From an uncultured Bacteroidota bacterium (GTDB lineage Bacteria; Bacteroidota; Bacteroidia; Flavobacteriales; Flavobacteriaceae), in the NCBI GenBank assembly GCA_902622575.1, contig CACNQJ010000007.1, positions 1 to 64,000 on the forward strand: 64,000 bases of DNA. Reading direction: 5' to 3'. Below, in pieces: positions 15,791-25,275 of this stretch. The notes beneath the pieces were generated by a model. That model was not told the origin of the DNA. It saw nothing but the letters and a program-made list of their open reading frames with translations, and ran no database searches. Each line of letters starts with the position of its first letter. Within the stretch, counting starts at the first letter, position 1. Position numbers and translations under genes: made by a program.

Positions 15791-17703
15791 AACTATTATT
15801 CATCTTATTGTCATTTTTTTCTTTTTCACAGGATCCAGTCACATGGTCCACGTCTGTTGAGAAAATTAATAACAATACTTATAAATTAATTACAGAAGCT
15901 AGTATTCAAGAAAATTGGAGGTTATATTCTCAAAATCTTGAAGACGGAGGAGCACTTCCTACAGAATTTGTATTTGAAGACGAATCTATTTTTCAATCTT
16001 TTTCAAATGTTCAGGAATTAGATGCGATAACCAAATTTGATCCTATTTTTCAAATGGATCAATCATATTTCATTAATCAAACTTTTTTTACTCAAGAAAT
16101 TGTTTTAGATGATAATTTTAATCAAAAATCAATTGTCCAAGATTTATATTATCAGGTCTGTGATGATAGAGTATGTATATTCCAGGATATCAAACTTATA
16201 TTTAACCTTGATTCAGAAAATGAATCAGTTATTAAATCTTTTGATTACTCATCGATTATTTCAGATTTGCAGTTAGACCTTCAAAACACAGAACTTTTGG
16301 AAAACGAATATGTAAACGAGAGTTCCAATAACTTTTCGAGGAGACTTAATATATTGATTCTTGGGTTATTAGGTGGATTTCTTGCATTATTAACACCTTG
16401 TGTGTTTCCAATGATTCCTCTCACAGTTTCCTTTTTTTCAACAAAAAATGAAAAGGCTAGGTTATATTCAATGTCATATGGATTTTTTATTATTCTAATT
16501 TATGTTTCTTTGAGTATACCATTCTATTTTTTAGAAAATATTAATCCTGAAATTTTAAATCAAATCTCAACAAGCCCAATTTTAAATTTTATATTCTTTG
16601 CAATATTCATAGCTTTTGCACTTTCCCTTTTTGGTCTTTTTGAAATAACTCTACCATCCTCATGGTCTAATACTGTTGATTCAAAGTCAAACCTATACAA
16701 GGGACTAATATCAACTTTCTTTATGTCTTTAACTTTGTGTTTGGTTTCATTTTCATGTACTGGACCCATTCTTGGAACACTTTTAGTTGGAACTTTAACC
16801 TCAGATGGTGGCGCTATTGATTTAACCTATGGAATGCTAGGATTTGGTGTCGCATTAGCAATTCCTTTTACGTTGTTAGCATTTTTTCCGAACATAATTA
16901 ATAAACTACCTAAATCTGGTTCATGGACTAACTCTATTAAAGTCATATTAGGTTTTGTTGAATTAGCTCTTGCATTCAAGTTTTTATCTAATGTAGACTT
17001 AATACAGGAATGGGGAATACTAAAAAGAGAGGTGTTTATTGGAATTTGGGTTTTGATTTCTGTTTCTTGTGGTCTTTATTTAATTATTACATCTAGAAAA
17101 ACATCTTATATAATCTCATCAACATTTTTCATTTTAATTGGACTATACATGGGAAGTTCATTGTTTAACAAATCAACAAATATGTCCTTATTAAGTGGTT
17201 TGTTACCGCCTGAGTTTTATTCAATCTACAATGATTCAAATGATTGTCCGTTAGGACTTGATTGCATAAAAGATTTTGATAAAGGACTGGATCTTGCCAA
17301 ATTAAATAACAAGCCAATCCTCTTGGATTTCACCGGATGGGCATGTGCTAACTGTCGCAGGGTGGAAGAAAACACATGGTCAGTTCCTAAAGTTTATGAT
17401 TTAATAAATAATGAATTCATTTTGATATCACTGTATGTAGATGATAGATCGGCACTTTCTAGAGACGAAATTATTGTGTTGAGAGATAAAAATGGGAATG
17501 AAAAGATTTTGAACAAGGTTGGGGAAAAATGGTCTGCCTTTCAGACGGTTAATTTTAAAAATAATTCTCAACCATATTACGTGCTACTAAGTCCAAATTT
17601 AGATCTTTTAAATAAACCACTGCAATACACAGACACTGATACTTATTTTTCATGGCTTGATGAAGGATTAAAGAATTATAAAAGCAACTACCTTTTGAAA
17701 TAA
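15769..17703 (+). CDS. dsbD: thiol:disulfide interchange protein DsbD
   Basis: 644-residue inner-membrane reductant carrier that passes electrons from cytoplasmic thioredoxin to periplasmic thiol proteins. After a signal peptide, the N-terminal immunoglobulin-like alpha domain (about 20-150) has the active cysteines in VCDDRVC. The membrane domain (about 190-480) has eight hydrophobic helices, with cysteines in TPCVFPM and FSCTGP. The C-terminal thioredoxin-like gamma domain has CANC at residues 526-529. All six redox cysteines are therefore present. The ATG lies inside tilS. The 3' end overlaps the convergent nitroreductase gene by 16 bases. Confidence 0.95.
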   Translation: MLKSLNLKLLFILLSFFSFSQDPVTWSTSVEKINNNTYKLITEASIQENWRLYSQNLEDGGALPTEFVFEDESIFQSFSNVQELDAITKFDPIFQMDQSYFINQTFFTQEIVLDDNFNQKSIVQDLYYQVCDDRVCIFQDIKLIFNLDSENESVIKSFDYSSIISDLQLDLQNTELLENEYVNESSNNFSRRLNILILGLLGGFLALLTPCVFPMIPLTVSFFSTKNEKARLYSMSYGFFIILIYVSLSIPFYFLENINPEILNQISTSPILNFIFFAIFIAFALSLFGLFEITLPSSWSNTVDSKSNLYKGLISTFFMSLTLCLVSFSCTGPILGTLLVGTLTSDGGAIDLTYGMLGFGVALAIPFTLLAFFPNIINKLPKSGSWTNSIKVILGFVELALAFKFLSNVDLIQEWGILKREVFIGIWVLISVSCGLYLIITSRKTSYIISSTFFILIGLYMGSSLFNKSTNMSLLSGLLPPEFYSIYNDSNDCPLGLDCIKDFDKGLDLAKLNNKPILLDFTGWACANCRRVEENTWSVPKVYDLINNEFILISLYVDDRSALSRDEIIVLRDKNGNEKILNKVGEKWSAFQTVNFKNNSQPYYVLLSPNLDLLNKPLQYTDTDTYFSWLDEGLKNYKSNYLLK

Positions 17704-18410
17704 ATTTTTTCGAATGGCACTCTAATTTGATCCCCATATACTCCTTTATAATCTCTGATTCCACAACTGATTATCATATTTATTTCTGAACTTCTTGGTA
17801 ATGATAATATATTTTTTACTCTTAATGAGTCAAAACCCTCCATAGGACATGTATCAAAGCCTTTAGATGTCATACTTAACATAAAGTTTTGAGCAGCTAA
17901 CCCAGCACTCTTATGTGCAACAATTCTCATATCAGAGTTTCTGACTTGTCTATATATAGGACGAAATAAGCCTATCAAAAATGCATTGATATATCTAAAA
18001 TATCCAAGCAAACCATAAAACTCCCTGTAAACAGTTGGTATTAAATATTTATAATATTTCAAAGCTATAGACCTCTTTTTTAGGCCCTCTCCTGTAGAAC
18101 TTTCAGGTCTGTTTTTAATGTAGTTGATATTAAAATTTCTTCTTGAATTCCAAAGATCTTTTCTGGTTACTACAACAACAAATTGATTAGCAGTTCTTGC
18201 AGCTGGCTGATCAAAACATGCCTTTGAAATTTTTTTCATCAGGTCAGATTTAGTTATGTGGTAAAACTCCCATAATTGTAAATTACTACTGTTTGGAGCT
18301 AATGATGCGTGGAGTATACTATTTTTTACATCTTCATGATCAATGTTAATTTTTTTAAACCTTCTAACTGATCTTCTATTCCTAACTATTTTATCAAATT
18401 CTTTTTTCAT
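17688..18410 (-). CDS. nitroreductase family protein
   Basis: 240-residue flavoprotein of the nitroreductase-like superfamily, expected to bind FMN and use NAD(P)H. The N-terminal RNRRSVRRFK is the FMN-phosphate-binding signature, followed by LAPNSSNLQLWEFY. The C-terminal half has the SAGLAAQNFMLSMTSKGFDTCPMEGFD block shared by these enzymes. The central part (about 100-150) is longer than in minimal members. The natural substrate is not predictable. Its ATG directly follows the stop codon of the aldehyde dehydrogenase reading from the other side, so the two minus-strand genes form an operon. Confidence 0.82.
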   Translation of the reverse strand: MKKEFDKIVRNRRSVRRFKKINIDHEDVKNSILHASLAPNSSNLQLWEFYHITKSDLMKKISKACFDQPAARTANQFVVVVTRKDLWNSRRNFNINYIKNRPESSTGEGLKKRSIALKYYKYLIPTVYREFYGLLGYFRYINAFLIGLFRPIYRQVRNSDMRIVAHKSAGLAAQNFMLSMTSKGFDTCPMEGFDSLRVKNILSLPRSSEINMIISCGIRDYKGVYGDQIRVPFEKIYFKR

Positions 18411-19805
18411 TTAAATTGAAATATATTTTAAAAGTTTTCGGGTTATTCTGAAAAAAATTGAATTTTCACTCAATTTGTATTTGAAGGAAAGATCAAAGTA
18501 GTTTGATTTTACTATGTATGGTTTAAAATGACTAAATGTTTTGAATGATTCATAACCATGGTATTTTCCAATTCCTGAATTACCAACACCACCAAAAGGA
18601 AGTTTCTTATTTACTATTTGACCTATCGTATCATTTATTGCACCCCCACCGAAAGAATATGATGAGATTAATTTTTCTGCAAAAGATAAATTATTTGAAA
18701 AAACATAAAAAGCTAAAGGGTTTTTATATTCATTTAAAATTTTGTTTAATTCATTAATGGAATTATATGTTATCACAGGGAGGATTGGGCCAAATATTTC
18801 ATCTTTTAATATTCTATCTTTTATTGAATCAACCTCCAAAATGGTTGGTTCAAAAAACTTTTTTTGTTTATTGAATTTACCACCATGGATTAATTTGTAA
18901 CCATCAATTAATTTTGATAATCTATTAATGTGTCTTTCGTTTATTATTCTAGAGTAGTAAGGACTTTCTATAGGTTTTTCTCCAAAAGTTTCTTGAACAT
19001 CCTTTACTAACCTTTTGATGAATGTATCTTTAATTTTGGAATCAATAGCTAAAAAATTAGGAGCAATACAAGTTTGACCACAATTTAGAAATTTACCCCA
19101 TATAATCCTTTTTGATGTTGTATTTATTGAAATATTTTTATCAATTACACAAGGATTGTTTCCCCCTAACTCTAATGTAACGGGGGTTAATGTTTTAGCT
19201 GCTTCACAAGCCACAACTTTTCCAATTTCTGTGCTTCCAGTAAAAAAAATATAATCCCAATTAAGTTTAAGAAGCTTTTTACCAATTTCTGGACCACCTG
19301 TAATCACATCAACATGACCTCTAGCAAATGATTTTTCAATAATAATTTTCAATATTGAGGATGTATTAGGCGAATGTTCGGATGGTTTTAAAATAACAGT
19401 ATTTCCTGCTGAAATAGATCCTATAATTGGGGATATAGATAATTGAAATGGATAATTCCATGGAGATATATTTAAAGTAACACCATAAGGGTTAGGTACA
19501 ATATAATCGGATGATAAAAAGTTAAATAGTGATGAGGATACTTTAGATTTATTTGACCACTTTTTGATTTTACTTAGCACATAATTTATCTCATTATAAA
19601 TTATACCAATCTCAGACATGTAGGATTCAGCCAAACTTTTTCCTAAATCTTTTCTCAAAGCTTCAATTATATCATTTTCATGTAACTGAATTTGTTTTTT
19701 TAAGTTTTTTAAGGACTTTATCCTGTATTTGATGTTGAGAGAGATTTTAGTCTGAAAAAATTTCTTATGATTTTCAAAGACTTGAGAATAATTATTATTA
19801 TCCAT
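18411..19805 (-). CDS. aldehyde dehydrogenase family protein (class 3-like)
   Basis: 464-residue NAD(P)-dependent aldehyde dehydrogenase oxidising aldehydes to acids. Visible motifs are PWNYPFQLSISP near residue 118, VILKPSEHSP, the FTGSTEIGK cofactor loop, the general base in LELGGNNPC, and the catalytic cysteine in NCGQTC near residue 244. Short length and a hydrophobic, basic C-terminus (ITRKLLKYISI) resemble class 3 fatty-aldehyde enzymes that associate with membranes. Substrate is inferred only at family level. It starts the aldehyde dehydrogenase-nitroreductase operon, divergent from ilvD across a 104-bp spacer. Confidence 0.87.
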   Translation of the reverse strand: MDNNNYSQVFENHKKFFQTKISLNIKYRIKSLKNLKKQIQLHENDIIEALRKDLGKSLAESYMSEIGIIYNEINYVLSKIKKWSNKSKVSSSLFNFLSSDYIVPNPYGVTLNISPWNYPFQLSISPIIGSISAGNTVILKPSEHSPNTSSILKIIIEKSFARGHVDVITGGPEIGKKLLKLNWDYIFFTGSTEIGKVVACEAAKTLTPVTLELGGNNPCVIDKNISINTTSKRIIWGKFLNCGQTCIAPNFLAIDSKIKDTFIKRLVKDVQETFGEKPIESPYYSRIINERHINRLSKLIDGYKLIHGGKFNKQKKFFEPTILEVDSIKDRILKDEIFGPILPVITYNSINELNKILNEYKNPLAFYVFSNNLSFAEKLISSYSFGGGAINDTIGQIVNKKLPFGGVGNSGIGKYHGYESFKTFSHFKPYIVKSNYFDLSFKYKLSENSIFFRITRKLLKYISI

Positions 19806-19863
19806 TGTAATATTAATTTTTTCAATATAATAAGATAATTTCTACTTTTTATATGATAAACAC

Positions 19864-19871
19864 TATATTTA
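19864..19871 (+). promoter_or_regulatory. candidate -7 box of the ilv operon
   Basis: TATATTTA (one base from TAnnTTTG) in the ilvD leader, ending 38 nt before the ilvD ATG and just upstream of a terminator-like hairpin. No -33 TTG is seen at the expected distance, so the start site could be further upstream. Confidence 0.3.
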
Positions 19872-19877
19872 CAGTTC

Positions 19878-19904
19878 ACTCCATGTTATATGGGGTTTTT
19901 TTTT
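19878..19904 (+). promoter_or_regulatory. terminator-like hairpin with U9 tract in the ilvD leader
   Basis: ACTCCAT (19878-19884) pairs with ATGGGGT (19890-19896) over 7 bp including one G-U, with loop GTTAT. It is followed directly by T (nine Ts, 19896-19904), 5 nt before the ilvD ATG. This is intrinsic-terminator geometry placed in front of a biosynthetic operon, so attenuation is possible. A 7-codon ORF (19883-19906) overlaps it but is not rich in branched-chain codons. Confidence 0.35.
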
Positions 19905-19909
19905 AGGAG

Positions 19910-21589
19910 ATGGTTTTCAACAAATACAGTAGAGTAATTACAAAAAAAGGTTCTCAGCCTGCTGCTCAGGCAATGCTGCATGCAATTGGTTTGACAAAAA
20001 AAGATTTTAACAAACCATTCATTGGTATAAGCAGTACAGGATATGAGGGTAATCCTTGTAATATGCATCTCAACGATCTTTCCTTAGAAATTAAAAAGGA
20101 AATAAACAAAGACAAGGCAGTTCCTCTAATTTTCAATACAATTGGAATTAGCGATGGTATCTCAATGGGTACAGATGGTATGAAGTACTCATTACCGTCG
20201 AGAGATATAATTGCTGATTCAATTGAATCTGTTGTAAATGGAATGTCCTACGATTCTTTAATTACCGTAGTTGGTTGTGATAAAAATATGCCTGGTGCAC
20301 TCATGGCTATGATTAGACTCAACAGACCATCGATTCTTGTTTATGGAGGAACAATATCCTCAGGCTGCTATAAGGGTAGAAAACTTGATGTTGTTTCTGC
20401 ATTTGAAGCTTGGGGTGAAAAAGTAGCTGGCAAGATATCTGATGAAGATTATGACAACATAATTAGCAAAGCGTGTCCAGGTCCTGGTGCATGTGGAGGA
20501 ATGTACACTGCTAATACAATGTCATCAGCAATTGAAGCAATGGGTATGTCCTTACCATACAATTCATCAAATCTAGCGATGAGTCAGGAAAAACAGGATG
20601 AAAAAACTATAATTTCTAGTTCGATACTTAACTTAATTGAAAAGGACATCAAACCTAGTGAAATAATTTCAAAAAAGTCAATAGAAAATGCAGTCCGTTT
20701 AATAACAATACTGGGTGGATCAACTAATGCCGTTCTACACATACTTGCCATTTGTAAAACTGCAAATATTGACTTTAATATTGATGATTTTCAAAGAATT
20801 TCAGAGGAAACACCATTTTTAGCCAACCTAAAGCCCAGCGGAAAATACTTAATGGAAGATTTACATCATATTGGAGGAATCCCTGCTGTTATGAGATTTA
20901 TGTTAGAAAATAAATTGCTTCATGAAGATTGTCTAACGGTAACAGGAAAATCTGTTAAGGAGAATCTTAAAAACATCAAATCTATTGATTTTAATCAAGA
21001 TGTTATAAGACCATTAAACAAACCAATTAAACCATCTGGTCACATACGTATATTATACGGTAATCTAGCTTCTGAAGGATCTGTAGCAAAAATTACTGGG
21101 AAAGAAGGATTGCTTTTTAAAGGTCCAGCTAAAGTTTTTAATTGTGAAGATGAAGCAAATAATGCAATAAAAAATAAAACAATAAAAAAAGGAGATGTCA
21201 TTGTGATAAGATACGAGGGACCTAAAGGAGGACCTGGAATGCCTGAAATGCTAAAACCTACTTCAGCCATAATGGGTGCTGGTATGGGAAATGATGTGGC
21301 CTTGATTACAGATGGAAGGTTTTCAGGTGGTACTCATGGATTTGTTGTTGGACATATTTCACCAGAGGCTGCAGAAGGTGGGCTGTTAGCACATATAAAA
21401 AATGGAGACGAGATAATAATAGATGCAGAAAAAAATGAAATTAATGCAAAAATTGATAAAATCGAACTCGAAAAAAGAAAAAAATCATGGGTAAAACCTG
21501 ATTTAAAATTTAAATCCGGCGCCCTATACAAGTATTCAAAGCTTGTATCAAGCGCTTCAACTGGTTGTATAACAGATCAAATATTTTAA
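19910..21589 (+). CDS. ilvD: dihydroxy-acid dehydratase
   Basis: 559-residue iron-sulfur dehydratase that makes the 2-oxo acid precursors of valine and isoleucine. Cluster-binding and active-site cysteines are in VGCDKNMPG near residue 122 and CPGPGACGGMYTANTMSSA near residue 190; GGTHGFVVGHISPEA is near residue 477. It is the first gene of ilvD-ilvB-ilvN-ilvC and ends 1 base before the ilvB GTG. AGGAG lies directly against the ATG, too close to act as a normal ribosome-binding site. The leader contains a terminator-like hairpin. Confidence 0.97.
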   Translation: MVFNKYSRVITKKGSQPAAQAMLHAIGLTKKDFNKPFIGISSTGYEGNPCNMHLNDLSLEIKKEINKDKAVPLIFNTIGISDGISMGTDGMKYSLPSRDIIADSIESVVNGMSYDSLITVVGCDKNMPGALMAMIRLNRPSILVYGGTISSGCYKGRKLDVVSAFEAWGEKVAGKISDEDYDNIISKACPGPGACGGMYTANTMSSAIEAMGMSLPYNSSNLAMSQEKQDEKTIISSSILNLIEKDIKPSEIISKKSIENAVRLITILGGSTNAVLHILAICKTANIDFNIDDFQRISEETPFLANLKPSGKYLMEDLHHIGGIPAVMRFMLENKLLHEDCLTVTGKSVKENLKNIKSIDFNQDVIRPLNKPIKPSGHIRILYGNLASEGSVAKITGKEGLLFKGPAKVFNCEDEANNAIKNKTIKKGDVIVIRYEGPKGGPGMPEMLKPTSAIMGAGMGNDVALITDGRFSGGTHGFVVGHISPEAAEGGLLAHIKNGDEIIIDAEKNEINAKIDKIELEKRKKSWVKPDLKFKSGALYKYSKLVSSASTGCITDQIF

Positions 21590-21590
21590 A

Positions 21591-23282
21591 GTGAAAAAAA
21601 TATCAGGAGCAGAAGCTGTAATAAGATGTCTAATTGAAGAAAAAGTAGATATTTTATTTGGATATCCAGGTGGGGCAATAATGCCAGTTTACGATGAGCT
21701 TTACAAGTTTCAAGATAAAGTTCATCACATACTCACAAGACATGAACAAGGCGCAACACATGCTGCACAAGGATATGCTAGATCATCCGGTAAAGTAGGA
21801 GTGGCTATTGCAACCTCAGGTCCAGGAGCTACCAACTTAGTTACCGGAATTGCAGATGCTCAAATTGATTCAACCCCCATGGTATGTATTACTGGTCAGG
21901 TTGCATCAAATTTATTAGGATCAGATGCATTTCAAGAAACTGATATCATTGGCATTTCAACGCCAGTAACAAAATGGAATTATCAAATAACAAAAGCATC
22001 AGAAATATCTGAAATATTTGCAAAGGCTTTTTACATTGCAAAATCTGGAAGACCTGGTCCTGTTTTAATTGATATTACGAAGGATGCTCAGTTTGAGCAA
22101 CTAGAAAATTTTGAATATAAAAAATGTAAAAATATAAGAAGTTATTTCTCTGTTCCCGATACCAACCCAGAATCTTTAAAAAAAGCTTCAGAACTAATAA
22201 ATAATGCCAAAAAACCCCTAATTGTCTGGGGACAGGGAGTTATTCTTGGAAATGCTGAAAATGAATTTTTGAATTTTATTGAAAAAACTGGAATTCCAGC
22301 TGCGTGGACAATACTTGGCTTATCTGCAGTTCCCACTGATCATCCATTAAATGTTGGAATGGTTGGTATGCATGGCAACTATGGTCCAAATGTACTAACT
22401 AACGAATGTGATGTATTATTGGCTATAGGAATGAGATTTGATGACAGGGTAACTGGAAATCTTGAAAGTTATGCCAAGCAAGCTAAAATTATTCATTTTG
22501 AAATTGATCCTGCTGAGGTTAATAAAAACGTGATTGCCGATGTTGCAATACTTGGTAATGTAAAGGAAACGCTCAAAGATTTATTAACACTAGTAGAAGA
22601 AAATAAACATGAAAAATGGGTAAATAAATTCACTGAATTTTATAACATTGAATTCAAAAAAGTTATTGATAAAGAATACAATAAAAAAGTAGGAGGATTA
22701 TCAATGGCCGAGGTAATCAAATCTGTTAATGACAATACTAACGGAGAATCAATTTTGGTAACTGACGTGGGTCAACATCAAATGGTAGCTTGTAGATATA
22801 CTAAATTTAACTCAAGCAAGTCAAATATTACATCAGGTGGGCTTGGGACTATGGGTTTTGCATTACCTGCTGCTTTCGGAGCAAAAATCGGAGATCCTAA
22901 AAGAGAGGTTATAGCAGTAATTGGAGATGGTGGATTTCAAATGACTATTCAAGAATTAGGTACTATTTATCAAACCAATGCTGCTGTTAAAATTATTATA
23001 CTTAACAATAATTTTTTAGGAATGGTTAGACAATGGCAACAATTATTTTTTGATAGGAGGTATGCTTCAACTGAAATGATTAACCCAGACTTTGTTGCAA
23101 TTGCCAAAGGGTATTTTATAGAATCAAAAAAAGTAGAAAAAAGAGAAGAACTTGATAAAGAAATAAAAAAAATGATTGAATTTAATGGCCCTTATCTACT
23201 CGAGGTTATAATTGAAAAAGAAGATAATGTTTTTCCAATGATTCCATCTGGATCATCAGTGTCTGATGTAAGATTAGAATAA
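21591..23282 (+). CDS. ilvB: acetolactate synthase large subunit
   Basis: 563-residue thiamine diphosphate enzyme joining pyruvate with pyruvate or 2-oxobutyrate, the first common step of valine and isoleucine synthesis. The N-terminal catalytic glutamate lies in TRHEQGATHAAQGYAR. The FAD-binding middle domain has GMVGMHGNYGPN and GMRFDDRVTG. The C-terminal cofactor motif is GDGGFQM...NNNFLGMVRQWQ. The start is GTG, one base after the ilvD stop. Its TAA overlaps the ilvN ATG (TAATG), which would help equal production of the two subunits. Confidence 0.97.
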   Translation: MKKISGAEAVIRCLIEEKVDILFGYPGGAIMPVYDELYKFQDKVHHILTRHEQGATHAAQGYARSSGKVGVAIATSGPGATNLVTGIADAQIDSTPMVCITGQVASNLLGSDAFQETDIIGISTPVTKWNYQITKASEISEIFAKAFYIAKSGRPGPVLIDITKDAQFEQLENFEYKKCKNIRSYFSVPDTNPESLKKASELINNAKKPLIVWGQGVILGNAENEFLNFIEKTGIPAAWTILGLSAVPTDHPLNVGMVGMHGNYGPNVLTNECDVLLAIGMRFDDRVTGNLESYAKQAKIIHFEIDPAEVNKNVIADVAILGNVKETLKDLLTLVEENKHEKWVNKFTEFYNIEFKKVIDKEYNKKVGGLSMAEVIKSVNDNTNGESILVTDVGQHQMVACRYTKFNSSKSNITSGGLGTMGFALPAAFGAKIGDPKREVIAVIGDGGFQMTIQELGTIYQTNAAVKIIILNNNFLGMVRQWQQLFFDRRYASTEMINPDFVAIAKGYFIESKKVEKREELDKEIKKMIEFNGPYLLEVIIEKEDNVFPMIPSGSSVSDVRLE

Positions 23283-23809
23283 TGAAAAAAATTAAATATA
23301 CAATATCAATTTATACAGAAAATAATGTTGGATTACTAAACAGAATTTCAGCAATTTTTCTAAAAAGACATATTAACATTAGAAGTATAACCTCATCAGA
23401 ATCTGAGATACCTAATATTTACAGATTCATCATTGTCGTTAATGTTGATAAAGAGCAAATTATCAAGCTCGTAAAACAAATAGAAAAACAAATAGAAGTA
23501 ATTGCTGCTTATTTTCACACTGATGAAGAGACGATATTTTTAGAAACAGCCCTCTATAAAGTGAAATCTAAGTCACTATTTAATGAAAGACAAATTCAAA
23601 ACATTATTAAGGAAAGTAGAGCAAATATAGTAACTGTAAAACCTGACTACTTTGTGATAGAAAAAACTGGATGGAGAGAGGAGACAGAAGATTTATATTT
23701 GAAATTAAAAAAATATGGATTACTGCAATTTGTACGTTCAGGTAGAATATCAGTTTCAAAGAAGTCGATGGAAATAACAAAATTTCTAAAATCAAATAAA
23801 AATGAATAA
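23282..23809 (+). CDS. ilvN: acetolactate synthase small (regulatory) subunit
   Basis: 175-residue regulatory partner of IlvB. The N-terminal ACT domain (about residues 3-75) begins [20 protein letters not shown] and contains the HINIRSIT strand that binds the feedback inhibitor valine in this family. The C-terminal domain resembles the ALS small-subunit C domain. It overlaps ilvB by 1 base and ilvC by 8 bases, so the three genes are translationally coupled. Confidence 0.93.
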   Translation: MKKIKYTISIYTENNVGLLNRISAIFLKRHINIRSITSSESEIPNIYRFIIVVNVDKEQIIKLVKQIEKQIEVIAAYFHTDEETIFLETALYKVKSKSLFNERQIQNIIKESRANIVTVKPDYFVIEKTGWREETEDLYLKLKKYGLLQFVRSGRISVSKKSMEITKFLKSNKNE

Positions 23810-25268
23810 TTATTATAATTCTTTATCTAAAAAAGACAAAATATCTCAATTAGGAAAATGTCGCTTTATGAAATCTGATGAATTTGCTGATGGTGTAAAT
23901 ATGTTGATAGATAAAAAAATAGTTATAGTTGGTTGTGGTGCTCAAGGATTAAACCAAGGATTAAATATGAGAGATTCAGGACTTAATATTTCATATGTTT
24001 TAAGAAAATCCTCAATTGAAAACAAAAAGGAATCATTTTTAAATGCCTCAAAAAACAATTTTGAAGTTGGAAGTTATAAGGATTTAATTCCTGATGCCGA
24101 TATGGTCATTAATTTAACGCCAGACAAAAACCACAGTCAAGTAGTCAAAGAGGCTATGCCACTAATGAAAAAAAATTCAATTCTGTCCTATTCACACGGT
24201 TTTAACATTGTTGAGGAAGGTACTGTTGTAAGGGATGATATTACAGTAATAATGGTAGCTCCCAAGTGTCCGGGGACAGAGGTTAGAGAAGAATATCTAA
24301 GAGGTTTTGGTGTACCGACATTAATTGCAGTACATCCTCCAAATGACCCAAACGGTGATGGCTTAGATTATGCAAAGGCCTATGCAGTTGCTACTGGAGG
24401 GCATAGAGCAGGAGTTTTGGAATCATCATTTGTTGCTGAAGTAAAGTCTGATTTAATGGGTGAGCAGACAATTTTGTGTGGTGTTTTACAATCCGGATCA
24501 ATTTTATGTTTTAATAAAATGATTGAACTGGGATATGATGTTGGGTTTGCTTCAAAACTAATTCAATATGGATGGGAAACTATAACAGAAGAGTTGAAGC
24601 ATAATGGTATTGTAGGTATGATTGGTAGATTAGATGATAATTCAAGATATGAGGTTCATCGACTATCCAATGAATTAAAAGATATTCTTACACCATTATT
24701 TAATGAGCACATGAAAAATATTTTAGATGGTTCATTTTCAACCAATATGATGGAGGATTGGAAAAACAATGATATTAAACTGCTAAACTGGAGAAATGAA
24801 ACTGGACTTACTGCTTTTGAGAAAAGTTCTCCTTCAGAAACTATCATAACCAATCAAGAGTACTTCGATAAAGGAATATTAATGTTGGCTTTTGTTAAAT
24901 CAGGTGTTGAGCTTGCTTTCGAAACGATGGTCAACAATGGAATCATTGACGAATCTGCATATTATGAATCACTACATGAACTTCCTTTAATTGCTAATCT
25001 TGTAGCTAGAAAAAAACTCTATGAAATGAATAGGATTATCTCTGACACTGCTGAATATGGATGTTATTTATTTAACAATGAATGTGTTCCACTTCTTGAG
25101 GATTTCATAAGTAATGTTGATAAACAACATCTAGGAGGCGAACTTGATGGTACAGAAATTGATAAAGTTTTATTGAACAAATATGATCTCAAAACAAAAA
25201 ACCATAGAATTGAAAAGATTGGTATTACATTGAGAAAAAATATGAGCTCCATGAAAAAATTAAAATAA
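23802..25268 (+). CDS. ilvC: ketol-acid reductoisomerase (class II)
   Basis: 488-residue NADPH-dependent enzyme that isomerises and reduces acetolactate or acetohydroxybutyrate. The length marks it as class II, with a duplicated C-terminal knotted domain as in E. coli IlvC; class I enzymes are about 330 residues. The Rossmann motif is [10 protein letters not shown] near residue 46, and the metal-binding region has [10 protein letters not shown] near residue 219. The catalytic SHGFNI and [13 protein letters not shown] blocks are intact. The gapN-like gene begins 7 bases downstream and is probably in the same transcript. Confidence 0.97.
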   Translation: MNNYYNSLSKKDKISQLGKCRFMKSDEFADGVNMLIDKKIVIVGCGAQGLNQGLNMRDSGLNISYVLRKSSIENKKESFLNASKNNFEVGSYKDLIPDADMVINLTPDKNHSQVVKEAMPLMKKNSILSYSHGFNIVEEGTVVRDDITVIMVAPKCPGTEVREEYLRGFGVPTLIAVHPPNDPNGDGLDYAKAYAVATGGHRAGVLESSFVAEVKSDLMGEQTILCGVLQSGSILCFNKMIELGYDVGFASKLIQYGWETITEELKHNGIVGMIGRLDDNSRYEVHRLSNELKDILTPLFNEHMKNILDGSFSTNMMEDWKNNDIKLLNWRNETGLTAFEKSSPSETIITNQEYFDKGILMLAFVKSGVELAFETMVNNGIIDESAYYESLHELPLIANLVARKKLYEMNRIISDTAEYGCYLFNNECVPLLEDFISNVDKQHLGGELDGTEIDKVLLNKYDLKTKNHRIEKIGITLRKNMSSMKKLK

Positions 25269-25275
25269 TAATTAT

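Noticed and set aside
19883-19906. Seven-codon ORF MLYGVFF as a classical attenuation leader peptide
   Set aside because: It has only one Leu and one Val and no Ile, and its ATG lies in the hairpin itself, so ribosome stalling on branched-chain codons is not convincing; kept only as part of the hairpin observation.
19905-19909. AGGAG before ilvD as a Shine-Dalgarno site
   Set aside because: It touches the ATG with no spacing, so it cannot pair with 16S rRNA in the normal geometry.
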